The notes under the pieces are model-generated. The model saw nothing but the letters and a program-made list of their open reading frames with translations, had not been told where the DNA came from and ran no database searches. From an uncultured Peptococcaceae bacterium (GTDB lineage: Bacteria > Bacillota > Peptococcia > Peptococcales > Peptococcaceae), in assembly GCA_934229395.1 (NCBI GenBank), contig CAKQDL010000005.1, positions 1 through 62,600 on the forward strand: a stretch of DNA of 62,600 nucleotides, written 5' to 3'. Below, in pieces: positions 41,333 through 50,475 of the stretch (its first letter is position 1; every line of letters starts with the position of its first letter). The position numbers were made by a program, and so were the translations under genes.

Positions 41333-42853
41333 ATGATTTTGTTTCAACCACGCTCTATTTTATCCCTCGCTCTTGCCCTCGGCTTGGCTCTAAGCGCGCC
41401 GCTGCCTGTTTTGGCCGAAGAGGCGGCGCCTCTTGTGAGCGATGTCACGCCTGCGGACAACGCCGAGCCTGTAGACCCTAGCGCGCCAACCGCACCGACT
41501 GTTGCGCCAACGCTCAAAAGCGCGCACGTGGCTTATATTGCCGGCTATCCCGATGGCATGATGCGCCCGAGCCGTGAGGTTACCCGCGCCGAAGCTGCAG
41601 CCTTTATCACAAGGCTCCTTGAACCCCCCGAAAGCGGCACCCTCCCTTGCTCCTACGCGGACGTTTCTGACAGCGACTGGTTCGCCGCACCTGTACGCGC
41701 TGTTTGTGCCCTAGGCCTTGTGGCAGATGGCACTACCTACCGTCCAAACGAGGCCATCACCCGCGCAGAATTTGTCCATATGCTGGCGAACTTTGCACCC
41801 GAGGCCACTGGCGCCGGCTTTTACGATGTGAGTGCAGACTATTGGGCTTTTGATGCCATTAGTCGTGTGGCGGCCGCTGGCTGGATTGGCGGCTTTCCCG
41901 ATGACTCCTTTGGACCAGAACGCTCCCTCACCCGTGCTGAGGCCTGCTCCATCATTAACCGCATGACCAATCGCAGTGGCGACGCCGAGCAAGCGCCGGT
42001 GCTTTTGGACCTTGGCCTTTATTACGACATCGACGCCTCCCATTGGGCCGGCGTGGCCATTGCCGAAGGCAGCGTGGTCCATTCTGCCACCCTTTTTGAT
42101 GCTGGCGAAACCTGGACCGACGTGGATTACGCCTCCTTAAACCTCGATAGCGGCGTCCACAATGTGAATGGCAACCTCTACGCCGTCGACCGCCACGGCG
42201 CCCTTTTGCGTAACCAAACCGTTGGCGCCTATTATGCCGACAACGCCGGCCAGCTTTTGCAAGAGCAAGCCGGCTACACGTCCAGCGCGCCTTACATTAG
42301 CCAGCTTGATGGCATCGAGGCCAATCAAGGCTGTGAGCCCATTGCTGCCCTCTCTGGTTTACAAGGCAAGGGCTTTGCTATAAACGTGAGCGCCCAAAGC
42401 TTCTTGGCCGGCCTGCCTTATAGCAATTCCAACCCGGAATACGGCTTTGTGGGCTCGCCTTATTATTATGATGGGCGCTACACCTCCATCAATCCACGCC
42501 CCCTTGTTGGCTATATCAACAGCTACTGTGGCGACACCTTGGCTTACAATTTTACGGGCGCCTCCGTTCAAGACGTGCGCCAAGAGCTTTTGGCTGGCAA
42601 CACCATCATCGCCTACCAAACCATGTACTGGGCGCCTTTGCGCTATGGTACCTTTATGATTGATGGCGTGGCCACGCAAATGGTGGCCAACAACCACGCT
42701 CGCCTGATTTTGGGCTACGACCCAACCCAAGGCTATTTTGTATCGGACCCCTACAACGACCAAAACCGCGGCGAGGTCTTCCAATATTGGATCGACGCCC
42801 AAACCTTTGAAAGCCTTTGGAACGCACGTAAAATGGGCGTTGTTTTACGCTGA
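41333..42853 (+). CDS. SLH-domain protein with C39-like cysteine peptidase domain, paralogue 1
   Basis: This 506-residue secreted protein has a signal peptide (about 1-28), three S-layer homology repeats (61-215; GYPDGMMRPSREVTRAEAA, YRPNEAITRAEF, GFPDDSFGPERSLTRAEA), a linker, and a C39_2-like papain fold (about 318-506). The probable catalytic residues are Cys334 (NQGCEP), His455 (NNHARL) and Asp472 (SDPY). SLH repeats tether it to wall polysaccharide, so the protease domain would work at the cell surface; the substrate is unknown. ATG 41333 follows AAGGAGG by only 3 bases; a TTG six bases on is an alternative start. The 42923 gene is a close paralogue. Confidence 0.85.
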   Translation: MILFQPRSILSLALALGLALSAPLPVLAEEAAPLVSDVTPADNAEPVDPSAPTAPTVAPTLKSAHVAYIAGYPDGMMRPSREVTRAEAAAFITRLLEPPESGTLPCSYADVSDSDWFAAPVRAVCALGLVADGTTYRPNEAITRAEFVHMLANFAPEATGAGFYDVSADYWAFDAISRVAAAGWIGGFPDDSFGPERSLTRAEACSIINRMTNRSGDAEQAPVLLDLGLYYDIDASHWAGVAIAEGSVVHSATLFDAGETWTDVDYASLNLDSGVHNVNGNLYAVDRHGALLRNQTVGAYYADNAGQLLQEQAGYTSSAPYISQLDGIEANQGCEPIAALSGLQGKGFAINVSAQSFLAGLPYSNSNPEYGFVGSPYYYDGRYTSINPRPLVGYINSYCGDTLAYNFTGASVQDVRQELLAGNTIIAYQTMYWAPLRYGTFMIDGVATQMVANNHARLILGYDPTQGYFVSDPYNDQNRGEVFQYWIDAQTFESLWNARKMGVVLR

Positions 42854-42922
42854 TTGCGCTTGATGTGGGCGCGCAAGTCAGGTATTATGAATAAAAAGAA
42901 CCGTTTAAAAGGAGGCATTACC

Positions 42923-44374
42923 ATGAAACGACAAACACTCTTTGCCCTGGCCCTCTCTGTTTCCCTAGGCCTTACCCCTTTGGCCGCTCATGCTGCCAAC
43001 AACACCGAAGGCATGACACCTACCCTTTCTAGCGCCCACGTGCGCTATATGGGTGGCTTTGAGGATGGCACCATGCGCCCTGACCAAAGCGTGACCCGTG
43101 CTGAGGCTGCGAGTATGCTCCACCGCCTTTTAGATAATCCCGATATAGGCACCTTCCAAGGCTTTCTTGATGTAGCCACAGACGCTTGGTATTATACCCC
43201 TGTGGCCAGTCTTGCCGATATGGGCCTGATTGATAAAAGCGAAAGTTATCGTCCAAACGAGGCCATCACCCGCGCAGAGCTTGTAGATATGCTCGTACGC
43301 CTTTATCCAAATGCCACTGGTGAGGCTAGCTTTAGCGATGTCACACCAAACCATCCTGCCTACGCGCAAATCGCCGCAGCCACAAGCATGGGCTGGCTTG
43401 CCGGCTATCCCGATGGCACCTTCCGTCCAGATGCCTCCCTCACCCGCGCTGAAGCCTGCGCCATTTTTGGCCGCGTGACAGGCCGCGAAGGGGATGCAGT
43501 GGCCAGTGAAAAATACATCGGCCTAGGGCTTTATAGCGACGTCAGCACTAACCACTGGGCACGCGCTCCAATTGCCGAGGCAAGCGTTGCCCATACGCCC
43601 GACCTCTCCCAAGACAGTGAGGTATGGACTGGTGTAGACGAAAGCGCTCTCACCTTCACCCCTGGCATTCATAACATAGGTGGCACCCTTTATAGCGTGG
43701 ACCGCTACCACAAGCTTCAAACCAACCAAACCGTTGGTGCCTACAGTGCCGATGCCACCGGTGCCCTCACCCAAACAGCTGCAAGCTACCAGCTTCCTTA
43801 TGTGCCATACATTAGCCAAATCGACGGCATTCAGGCCTGGGTGGGCTGTGAACCTGTAAGCTCTCTGATGGGCCTCAAGGCCCTAGGCTACGCCAGTGAT
43901 GTGAGCGTAACCACCTATCTTGCCAACTTACCATTTTCCTCATCCAACCCTGAATATGGCTTTGTAGGCTCCCCTTATGTGGTCGATCGCTCCAAGCGCA
44001 CCACCATTTACCCAGCAGCCCTAGCTGGCTATATCAATACCTACACCGATGGCGCCACCGTTGGTGCCGATTTCCGCGGTGCCAGTGTGGACGAACTGCG
44101 CCAAGAGCTTTTGGCTGGCCATGTGGTTGTGGCCTACGAAACCCTGTGGTGGGCCGAACCTTACTATAATACCTACCTCATCGACGGCCAATACCAATCC
44201 CTTGTGACCAACAACCATGCCGTTTTGGTCTATGGCTACGACCCCGAAAAGGGCTATCTCATCTCTGACCCTTACAATTACTACAACCGTGGCCAAACCT
44301 ACCAATACTGGAAAGACGCCGCCACCTTCGACCACATCTGGAACCTGAGAAAAGTCGGCACCGTGATGCGATAA
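42923..44374 (+). CDS. SLH-domain protein with C39-like cysteine peptidase domain, paralogue 2
   Basis: This 483-residue secreted protein has a signal peptide (FALALSVSLGLTPLAAHA), three SLH repeats (about 33-190) and a C39_2-like domain (about 295-483) with Cys309 (WVGCEP), His432 (NNHAVL) and Asp449 (SDPY). AAAAGGAGG lies 7 bases before ATG. It shares with its neighbour the unusual segment NPEYGFVGSPY and the repeated DELRQELLAGH/QDVRQELLAGN. The 69-base gap before it has no terminator, so the two are probably co-transcribed. Confidence 0.86.
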   Translation: MKRQTLFALALSVSLGLTPLAAHAANNTEGMTPTLSSAHVRYMGGFEDGTMRPDQSVTRAEAASMLHRLLDNPDIGTFQGFLDVATDAWYYTPVASLADMGLIDKSESYRPNEAITRAELVDMLVRLYPNATGEASFSDVTPNHPAYAQIAAATSMGWLAGYPDGTFRPDASLTRAEACAIFGRVTGREGDAVASEKYIGLGLYSDVSTNHWARAPIAEASVAHTPDLSQDSEVWTGVDESALTFTPGIHNIGGTLYSVDRYHKLQTNQTVGAYSADATGALTQTAASYQLPYVPYISQIDGIQAWVGCEPVSSLMGLKALGYASDVSVTTYLANLPFSSSNPEYGFVGSPYVVDRSKRTTIYPAALAGYINTYTDGATVGADFRGASVDELRQELLAGHVVVAYETLWWAEPYYNTYLIDGQYQSLVTNNHAVLVYGYDPEKGYLISDPYNYYNRGQTYQYWKDAATFDHIWNLRKVGTVMR

Positions 44375-44460
44375 AAAATGAGCGAAAGCAAAAGCATCGT
44401 TTTCCTCCTAAAAAATCGCAGGGCCAACCAAGGTCAGCGCCTGCGATGATTGTCTGTCAT

Positions 44461-45363
44461 TTAGTTGGCCACGTTGTGATGGTATACAAAACCGCCGCGT
44501 TTGAGGGGGCGGAATTCGTAGCCCTGGCTTTGGTAATACTCAATAATGCCCGGCAGCGCATCCACGGTGGTTTGCTTGGTTTCCGAATCGTGGAAAAGAA
44601 GGATGATGTCCTTTTGGCCTGCAGCCCCCTGTGCGATGGCTGCTTGGTAAGCTTGCTCACTTGTCACCACGCCACCATCTGCGCTGCTCGCGTTCCAGTC
44701 GTAATACTCGTAGCCGCGCTCGTGCACCATGTTCACAAGGCTCGACATAATCCCTGGGCAGTAGCTTCTTGATACGGTATTGGAAGAGCCACCAGGAAAA
44801 CGGATGATGCTTGGCACATAGCCAATTTGCTCCTTGACCACTCCACCAATGGCGTCCAAATCCTGAAAATAGGCCTCCGGTGAGGCATACACGGTGCCAT
44901 AATTGTGGGAATAGGTGTGAAGGGCAATGGTATGGCCTTCGTCATAAGCCTGCTTGATGAGATAATAATGATCTGGCGATTGACCCACCACAAAGAAGGT
45001 GGCCTTCACATTGTAGCGTTTTAAAATATCCAAAACCGCCGGTGTCTTACTGGATGGACCATCGTCAAAGGTCATATAAACGACCTTGGCATTTGGATCC
45101 TCGTTACCAGTGAGGGACTCGGCTTTGGCCTTTTTCTCTTCTTCCGTCATAGCGGCTTCGGCCGCTTTTTCTGCCTCTGCTTCCTTTTCCTCATCGGCCT
45201 TTTTAGGGGCCTTTGCTTCGTCTTTCACCGCTTCTTGCCCTTTATCAAGAAACTCCACCACACTTCCGTAAGCAGTCACGCCAAAAAGGCCAGCGCCTAC
45301 GCCAATGGCAAAACTTGCTACAAACAGTAAAAATACAACGGCATTTTTCATGCTTTTCTTCAA
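44461..45363 (-). CDS. polysaccharide deacetylase (NodB domain) family protein
   Basis: This 300-residue protein is read from TTG 45363, which is spaced well from AGGGTGA; the ATG at 45351 lacks a good site. An N-terminal membrane anchor (VVFLLFVASFAIGVGAG) and a Lys/Glu/Ala-rich coiled-coil-like stretch (41-82) lead to the NodB domain: TFDDG (98-102), HTYSHN with the metal-binding His149 and His153, RFPGGSSN, and LLFHDS near the end. It probably de-N-acetylates peptidoglycan or chitin-like polymers outside the membrane, affecting lysozyme resistance. It is a monocistronic gene. Confidence 0.9.
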   Translation of the reverse strand: MKKSMKNAVVFLLFVASFAIGVGAGLFGVTAYGSVVEFLDKGQEAVKDEAKAPKKADEEKEAEAEKAAEAAMTEEEKKAKAESLTGNEDPNAKVVYMTFDDGPSSKTPAVLDILKRYNVKATFFVVGQSPDHYYLIKQAYDEGHTIALHTYSHNYGTVYASPEAYFQDLDAIGGVVKEQIGYVPSIIRFPGGSSNTVSRSYCPGIMSSLVNMVHERGYEYYDWNASSADGGVVTSEQAYQAAIAQGAAGQKDIILLFHDSETKQTTVDALPGIIEYYQSQGYEFRPLKRGGFVYHHNVAN

Positions 45364-45468
45364 AATAAATCACCCTTCGTAGATTCTTTTTCCCCTTAGA
45401 AACGGCTGGCACAAGCCACGCTCATCACTATAAGTGTATCATCTACCCTATGGGATGTCTATTGCTAC

Positions 45469-46134
45469 CTACACGCCCTTATGAATCACTGCGCCCGCTA
45501 GGCAATAGATGACGCAGTTGCCACATTCGTCACAACGGTTGCCGTTTATTTTGTAGCGTTCGCCGTCTTTTTCGATGGCATCAAAGGAACAATGGGCCAC
45601 GCAGGTGCCGCAGCCAATGCAGCCCTCGCCAATGCGCAGTCCGGCCGCTTCAAAAGGGAAGCCGCCATAGCTAAAGCGCACGCGCTCGAGCTTGTGATCG
45701 CGTTGGACACGCTCAAAATCGTAGTCAAAGACCTCTCCTTTGGCGCGATACACCACAAAGGTCGTCATGGCTGGATAACGCTCCTGGTCTTCGATGCAAT
45801 AATTAAAGGCTGGATTATCCTTGGCCTTAATTTCATCCATGGATACCTCGCGCACATCACCTGTGAGGCGAATGGTGTAGCCGGCCTCAAAAACCATGCC
45901 ATCCTCGTTCACGCCTTCCACAGAGGTGTCGGCATTCATGCCACACACAGACACCTTGCCTGTTTGCACAAGCTGCTTGTAAAAGGGCTTGGTGTTCATC
46001 GTCATAAAATAAAGGCCTTCCTCGTCATAGGCCAAAAAATGGGCAATGCGTGTTTCGGGATAATCGCCATCCACCGTTGCAAAGGTACAGCAGCCAATGG
46101 CGTCAAAACGCTCGTAAATCTCTTGAATGGTCAT
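45469..46134 (-). CDS. PNPOx-like flavin-binding protein fused to a 2[4Fe-4S] ferredoxin
   Basis: This 221-residue protein has an N-terminal split-barrel FMN-binding domain (about 1-150; TFATVDGDYPETRIAHFLAYDEEG) and a C-terminal bacterial ferredoxin with two clusters: C172-x2-C175-x2-C178-x3-C182 and C201-x2-C204-x2-C207-x3-C211. Electron transfer from ferredoxin to flavin within one chain is likely; the substrate is unknown. The fusion is known from anaerobes. No genes of a pathway lie beside it. Confidence 0.87.
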   Translation of the reverse strand: MTIQEIYERFDAIGCCTFATVDGDYPETRIAHFLAYDEEGLYFMTMNTKPFYKQLVQTGKVSVCGMNADTSVEGVNEDGMVFEAGYTIRLTGDVREVSMDEIKAKDNPAFNYCIEDQERYPAMTTFVVYRAKGEVFDYDFERVQRDHKLERVRFSYGGFPFEAAGLRIGEGCIGCGTCVAHCSFDAIEKDGERYKINGNRCDECGNCVIYCLAGAVIHKGV

Positions 46135-46236
46135 TGTTTTTCCTCCTAATTTGTGAAAACGTCGATTTTAGCTTTAGCTTAGCGCCTAATGCGCGCTGCC
46201 ACAAGTACGCACTTTTGGGTAAGTGAGCACAAAAAA

Positions 46237-46530
46237 ACAGCCCGAGGGCTGTCCAGACTGTCGATAAAGGTATATTTTCAGCATAGGAATGTATGCATTT
46301 GTGAAACCTTCCCCCTTGAGGGGGAAGGTGGGTTTTTCGCGTGCTTTTTGCGAAAAACTCGGATGAGGGTGTGTTTTCACCAAGCCAAACAGCTAAATCG
46401 ATTATTCGCTCACGCTCATACCCCTCATCCGTCGGCTACGCCGCCACCTTCTCCCCAGGTGGAGAAGGCTCATGCTATTCTCCAAATCTTTCTATTCACA
46501 TACACGTTTTAGGTTTTTCTATAGTCTAAG
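46237..46530. repeat. composite dispersed repeat, copy 2 (MITE-like element 46290-46504)
   Basis: This fills the 423-base gap 46135-46557. A hairpin ACAGCCC/GGGCTGT (46237-46252) is followed by CCAGACTGTCGATAAAGG, then the element bounded by TGTATG (46290) and CATACA (46504). Internal palindromes CCTTCCCCCTTGAGGGGGAAGG and CCACCTTCTCCCCAGGTGGAGAAGG match copy 1 at 7463-7735, including AAACAGCTAAATCGATTATTCGCT. Small indels distinguish the copies. Confidence 0.75.
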
Positions 46531-46557
46531 GACCGCCGGTTGGCAGTCCCTTGAGTG

Positions 46558-47889
46558 CTATTTTTTGTAAGCAGCTTTGATTTCTTTTTTGTTCTCGTAC
46601 ATACGCTCATCGCTCAGGCGTAAGAGCCTTTCAAGACGCCGTCCTTCTAGTGGGAAAAGCGCCTGGCCTACGCCGAGTACAACGCCAAGCTCTACGCCGC
46701 TAATAAGCATTGGCGCTGCTACGGTTTGACGCAAGTTATCAATGCGTGCCTCGCATTCGCTAGCTGTGGCGCAATGCTCCAAAACGATGAGGAATTCATC
46801 GCCACCTAGGCGCGCCACCACATCACCTCTTTGCATGGCGCTCACCATTCTTTTTGCCACTGTTTTCAAAACCACATCGCCCTGATCGTGGCCGTAGGAA
46901 TCGTTGATGAGCTTAAAGTCGTTGATGTCGCAGTACAAAATAGCGAGAGGTGTTTTGGTATCGTAGAGGCGAATGTCCAAAAAGTCCATGATTTTGCGAC
47001 GGTTGTACAGCCCCGTCAAGGCATCAGTATCTGCCCATATCACTAGCTTTTCGTTGTGGTCCTCCATCAAAAACACCACAAGAGTCAAAAGTATGATGAT
47101 GCAAAAACACGTCAAAAAGGCCACCACAACGCCCTGCATATCATACCAGCTGTAACGCGGTGAAATTTCTAGCGTCCAGCTGTTGTTGGGCACTTCTATG
47201 GTCGCAACCAAGCTGTCCCTGGCTTGGTAATTTTTGCTTTCGGCAATCACGCATTCCTCGCCACCAACCACAGCCGAAAGACGATAGCGATAGCCCTTGC
47301 GCTCAATTTCGTCAAACATGGTGGCATCGAGGGCCTCTGGCAAATTGAGTACAATCACCGAATAGCCCCAAAAGGAAGTCGTACCGTCTGCGTTGGTTAG
47401 GTAGATGGGGTTTTTCGCCACGGCGCCCAAGCCCCCTTGCGCAAGCGTGTAAGGCCCTGCCAAGGTGATTTCGCCCGTGTTTTTGGCAAGCAAGGCATCC
47501 TTTTTTCGATTCTCGTTTTCGAGCACATTCATACCTATGGCGCCTTCGTTGCCTTCCTTGGGGTAGCAATAGGTCACTACGCCATTTGGCAGGCACTCAA
47601 TGGCGCGGATGCCATCGTTTTCCTCCATAATGGATTGTGATAATTTATCAAAGGTCTTTGCCGGCACCTCGCCCTCGTGGACCACAATGACCGTTTCAAA
47701 TATTTCTGTTTTATTGAAAAGATTCGTGAGCATGCTTTCGAGCTTCGCACTATAGGTATTTGCCATAAATTCAGCCTCGTGCCGATTATCGCGCACAGAG
47801 CTCTCTGCGTACCAATAGCTAAACAGCATTGAAACCATCATACCCAAAAGAAAAACAAAAAGCGTGACTTTCTTCTTGTTATTTTTCAT
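46558..47889 (-). CDS. membrane-bound diguanylate cyclase (CHASE-like sensor + GGDEF)
   Basis: This 443-residue protein has an N-terminal helix (VTLFVFLLGMMVSMLFSYWY), an extracellular CHASE-like sensor (about 30-245), a second helix (VVAFLTCFCIIILLTLVVFLM) and a GGDEF domain with TGLYNRRKIMDFL and an intact RLGGDEFL active site. It should make c-di-GMP in response to an outside signal. I see no RxxD inhibitory site before GGDEF. A single gene with GGAGAAAA before the ATG. Confidence 0.9.
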   Translation of the reverse strand: MKNNKKKVTLFVFLLGMMVSMLFSYWYAESSVRDNRHEAEFMANTYSAKLESMLTNLFNKTEIFETVIVVHEGEVPAKTFDKLSQSIMEENDGIRAIECLPNGVVTYCYPKEGNEGAIGMNVLENENRKKDALLAKNTGEITLAGPYTLAQGGLGAVAKNPIYLTNADGTTSFWGYSVIVLNLPEALDATMFDEIERKGYRYRLSAVVGGEECVIAESKNYQARDSLVATIEVPNNSWTLEISPRYSWYDMQGVVVAFLTCFCIIILLTLVVFLMEDHNEKLVIWADTDALTGLYNRRKIMDFLDIRLYDTKTPLAILYCDINDFKLINDSYGHDQGDVVLKTVAKRMVSAMQRGDVVARLGGDEFLIVLEHCATASECEARIDNLRQTVAAPMLISGVELGVVLGVGQALFPLEGRRLERLLRLSDERMYENKKEIKAAYKK

Positions 47890-48015
47890 GAGTTTTCTCC
47901 GTTCACATATATGTATTAATTATTATTATAACGCCTCCCCGTGCTAATTGCAAAAACAACCCTAAATATCCAGCAAAAATGGACATCTAGGGTTGCTTGT
48001 TTAAACTGTTTTATT

Positions 48016-48366
48016 CTATTTCCAACGACACTCTTGCTTGAAGGTTACCGCTGCCGAGGATTTTTTTAGCTCAACGTCTGTTCTGTTTTGCACCTTGCCA
48101 AGGCGCGTAAATTGCCAAGTGTTGGATGCGTAATAGAGGACCAAAAGGTGCCCGTCTGACAGAATCACATCGCCTGCCTGGGTGGTGATGTATTCATCAC
48201 TCGATGGCAAGGTGGTGCCTAGGCTTGCGAATTTTTCCATATGTGCAAAATCCTTCATGCAAAGCGTGATGGCGCCCTTTTCTAAGAGTGCCCTGAGCGC
48301 ATCGACAGCGGCGTTTTGGCAAAGAGCCACCTCTAGCACATGACCGCCTATTTCTATATACATCAT
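48016..48366 (-). CDS. cyclophilin-like fold protein
   Basis: This 116-residue protein matches the small cyclophilin-like family found beside oxidoreductases and flavoproteins: MYIEIGGHVLEVAL, LEKGAITLCMKDF and AGDVILSDGHLLVLYYA are typical strands. It is shorter than true cyclophilins and lacks their catalytic Arg-rich motif, so isomerase activity is unlikely. It lies 12 bases after the aldo/keto reductase gene and is probably co-transcribed with it. Confidence 0.78.
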   Translation of the reverse strand: MMYIEIGGHVLEVALCQNAAVDALRALLEKGAITLCMKDFAHMEKFASLGTTLPSSDEYITTQAGDVILSDGHLLVLYYASNTWQFTRLGKVQNRTDVELKKSSAAVTFKQECRWK

Positions 48367-48378
48367 CGCCTTGCACGC

Positions 48379-49254
48379 TTAAAGGCTTGTAAGCACAGGA
48401 TTGTTCAAATAATCGTACACGCGATCCACTTCGCTAGGCTTCGAACAATCGAGCATGGATGGGCAGGCCTTATCGAGGGCGGCAATTTTTGCCACGTCCT
48501 CTTCATCCAAGGAAAAATTCCAAATGTCAAAGTTTTCTTCCATGCGGTTTAAGTGCACCGACTTTGGAATAACCACCACGCCCTGCTGAATTTCCCAGCG
48601 CAAAATTACCTGTGCCACGCTCTTGCCGTGCTTTTGAGCAATTTCCTGCAACGCTGGCTCTGTAAACATCCCCTTGAGACCTTCGGCGAATGGCGCCCAG
48701 CCTTCTGGCTGCACGCCGAGCTTTTGCATCATAGCAAGCTCATCGTGACGTTGGAAATGTGGATGGCGTTCAATTTGGTTGATCATTGGGCGCACCTTCA
48801 CGTTGTAGCACAAATCCATCAAGCGTGCAGAATCAAAATTGCACACCCCAATGGCGCGGATTTTTCCTTCGGCGTAAAGCTCTTCCATGGCACGCCAAGC
48901 GCCGTAATAATCGCCCAAAGGCATATGAATCAAATAGAGGTCCAAATAGTCTAGGCCCAATTTGTCCAAGGAACGTACAAAAGCTTCCTTAAGGTTGTCG
49001 TAGCCCATTTCATGAATGTAAGCCTTGGTGGTGATAAAAAGCTCCTCGCGCTTAACAAGCCCCGCCGCCACCGCTTCTTTAATGGCTTGGCCAACAGCCT
49101 CCTCATTTTTGTAGGAGCTTGCTGTATCAATCAAACGATAGCCTGTGCGAATGGCGTTTAGTACAACATCCTTGCACGCTTCTTCTGGCACCTGAAAAAC
49201 GCCGAAACCTTCCATTGGCATTTCTACGCCGTTTGCTAATGTCGTGTAGTTCAT
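48379..49254 (-). CDS. aldo/keto reductase
   Basis: This 291-residue (beta/alpha)8 NADPH-dependent reductase starts at ATG 49254, 5 bases after AGGAGG. It has the family residues: LIDTASSYKNEEAVG with Asp and Tyr of the tetrad, TTKAYIHEMGYDNL, DYLDLYLIHMP with the His, and VVIPKSVHLNRMEENF for NADPH binding. The substrate is unknown (probably small aldehydes or ketones). A divergent LysR gene with back-to-back promoters suggests it is that regulator's target. Confidence 0.9.
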   Translation of the reverse strand: MNYTTLANGVEMPMEGFGVFQVPEEACKDVVLNAIRTGYRLIDTASSYKNEEAVGQAIKEAVAAGLVKREELFITTKAYIHEMGYDNLKEAFVRSLDKLGLDYLDLYLIHMPLGDYYGAWRAMEELYAEGKIRAIGVCNFDSARLMDLCYNVKVRPMINQIERHPHFQRHDELAMMQKLGVQPEGWAPFAEGLKGMFTEPALQEIAQKHGKSVAQVILRWEIQQGVVVIPKSVHLNRMEENFDIWNFSLDEEDVAKIAALDKACPSMLDCSKPSEVDRVYDYLNNPVLTSL

Positions 49255-49315
49255 CATGTCCTCCTTATTGAACCGGCGCTTCAGAAAGCGCCCTTTTACA
49301 TTTTTCCTTAATTTA

Positions 49316-49343
49316 ATTATATCTAGCGTTTTATAAATGACAA
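49316..49343 (-). promoter_or_regulatory. promoter of the aldo/keto reductase gene
   Basis: On the minus strand TTGTCA, 16-base spacer, TATAAT. It faces away from the lysR promoter 28 bases further on, so one LysR site between them could control both. Confidence 0.6.
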
Positions 49344-49370
49344 ACAGTTGATAACCATGCTTTCCCATCG

Positions 49371-49400
49371 TTGACACGCATAGTTAGCGCCACCTATAAT
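49371..49400 (+). promoter_or_regulatory. promoter of the lysR gene
   Basis: TTGACA (49371-49376), 18-base spacer, TATAAT (49395-49400). Confidence 0.7.
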
Positions 49401-49424
49401 TAACCCAAGAAAGGAATGAGCACC

Positions 49425-50321
49425 ATGATTGAAACAAGGCTTTTACATTATTTTCTCGCCATTGCCCACGAGCTAAACATCACCAAGGCAGCAGAATCGC
49501 TATTTTTGACCCAGTCCACCCTTTCAAGACAGATGATGGACTTGGAAAGACAGCTCGGAAAAAAGCTCTTTATCCGTGGCAACCGCAAGCTGACCTTGAC
49601 CGAAGAAGGCAAATTCTTGCGCGACAGGGCCCAGGAAATTCTCAGCCTCATTGAAACCACCGAATCGGCCCTGCGCACCAACGACCAGGTCCTCAGCGGT
49701 GATATCACCATTGGTTGCGGCGAAACCATTGTCATGGATCATTTTGCCAAGCTTTTTGCTACCTTTCACGAGCGTCACCCCGAGGTGCGCTTTCATACCC
49801 ACAGTGGCGATGCCGACACCGTCATGGAGCGCCTCGACAAGGGCCTTGTAGATATGGGACTATTGCTAGGGCCCCTGCGTCAGGAACGCTACAACTACCT
49901 CAACTTGCACCAAAAAGACATCTACGGCCTCTTGATGCCAGCCGATTGCGCCCTAGCCAAGCAAGATGTTATCAATATCGATCAGCTCAAATCCTTGCCC
50001 ATCATTATGTCTAAGCAAACCTTTTCGGGTCATCAGGAGCTGGAATGGTTTGGTACCGACGAATCGGTGCTCCAAGTCGTGGCCACCTACAACCTTATTT
50101 ATAACGCCACCTTTTTGGTGGAGCACGGCATTGGCTACGCCCTCTGCCTCGACCGCCTCGTCAACACTCAAGGCCGCAACCTAACCTTCCGCCCCATCGT
50201 GCCAGAGCTCTCTGTAAACCTCTACATCGTCACAAAAAAATACCAAACCCTCTCGCCAGCCGTCACCGTCTTCCTAGAACAGCTCCAAGACCTCATCGCC
50301 AGCGGCGAGATGAATGATTAA
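49425..50321 (+). CDS. LysR-family transcriptional regulator
   Basis: This 298-residue protein starts at ATG 49425, 9 bases after AAAGGA. It has an N-terminal winged helix (LLHYFLAIAHELNITKAAESL, TQSTLSRQMMDLERQLGKKLF) and a C-terminal inducer-binding domain. Divergence from the aldo/keto reductase suggests activation or repression of that gene. The inducer is unknown. hcp lies 155 bases downstream in the same direction after a terminator. Confidence 0.92.
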   Translation: MIETRLLHYFLAIAHELNITKAAESLFLTQSTLSRQMMDLERQLGKKLFIRGNRKLTLTEEGKFLRDRAQEILSLIETTESALRTNDQVLSGDITIGCGETIVMDHFAKLFATFHERHPEVRFHTHSGDADTVMERLDKGLVDMGLLLGPLRQERYNYLNLHQKDIYGLLMPADCALAKQDVINIDQLKSLPIIMSKQTFSGHQELEWFGTDESVLQVVATYNLIYNATFLVEHGIGYALCLDRLVNTQGRNLTFRPIVPELSVNLYIVTKKYQTLSPAVTVFLEQLQDLIASGEMND

Positions 50322-50331
50322 AACCTATAAC

Positions 50332-50365
50332 AAAAAGGCGCCTGCCCTATGCAAGCGCCTTTTTT
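50332..50365 (+). terminator. rho-independent terminator of lysR
   Basis: AAAAGGCGC / GCGCCTTTTTT with a 13-base loop. Confidence 0.8.
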
Positions 50366-50475
50366 AATATTTTGCGCCCTGTTGGTTTTCCAACATACCT
50401 TTGCGTCCTCCTCCGTTATAATAACCTCATAAGTCAGAAGTCGCTCACTCATTCATCATACAACGGAGGTTCATT

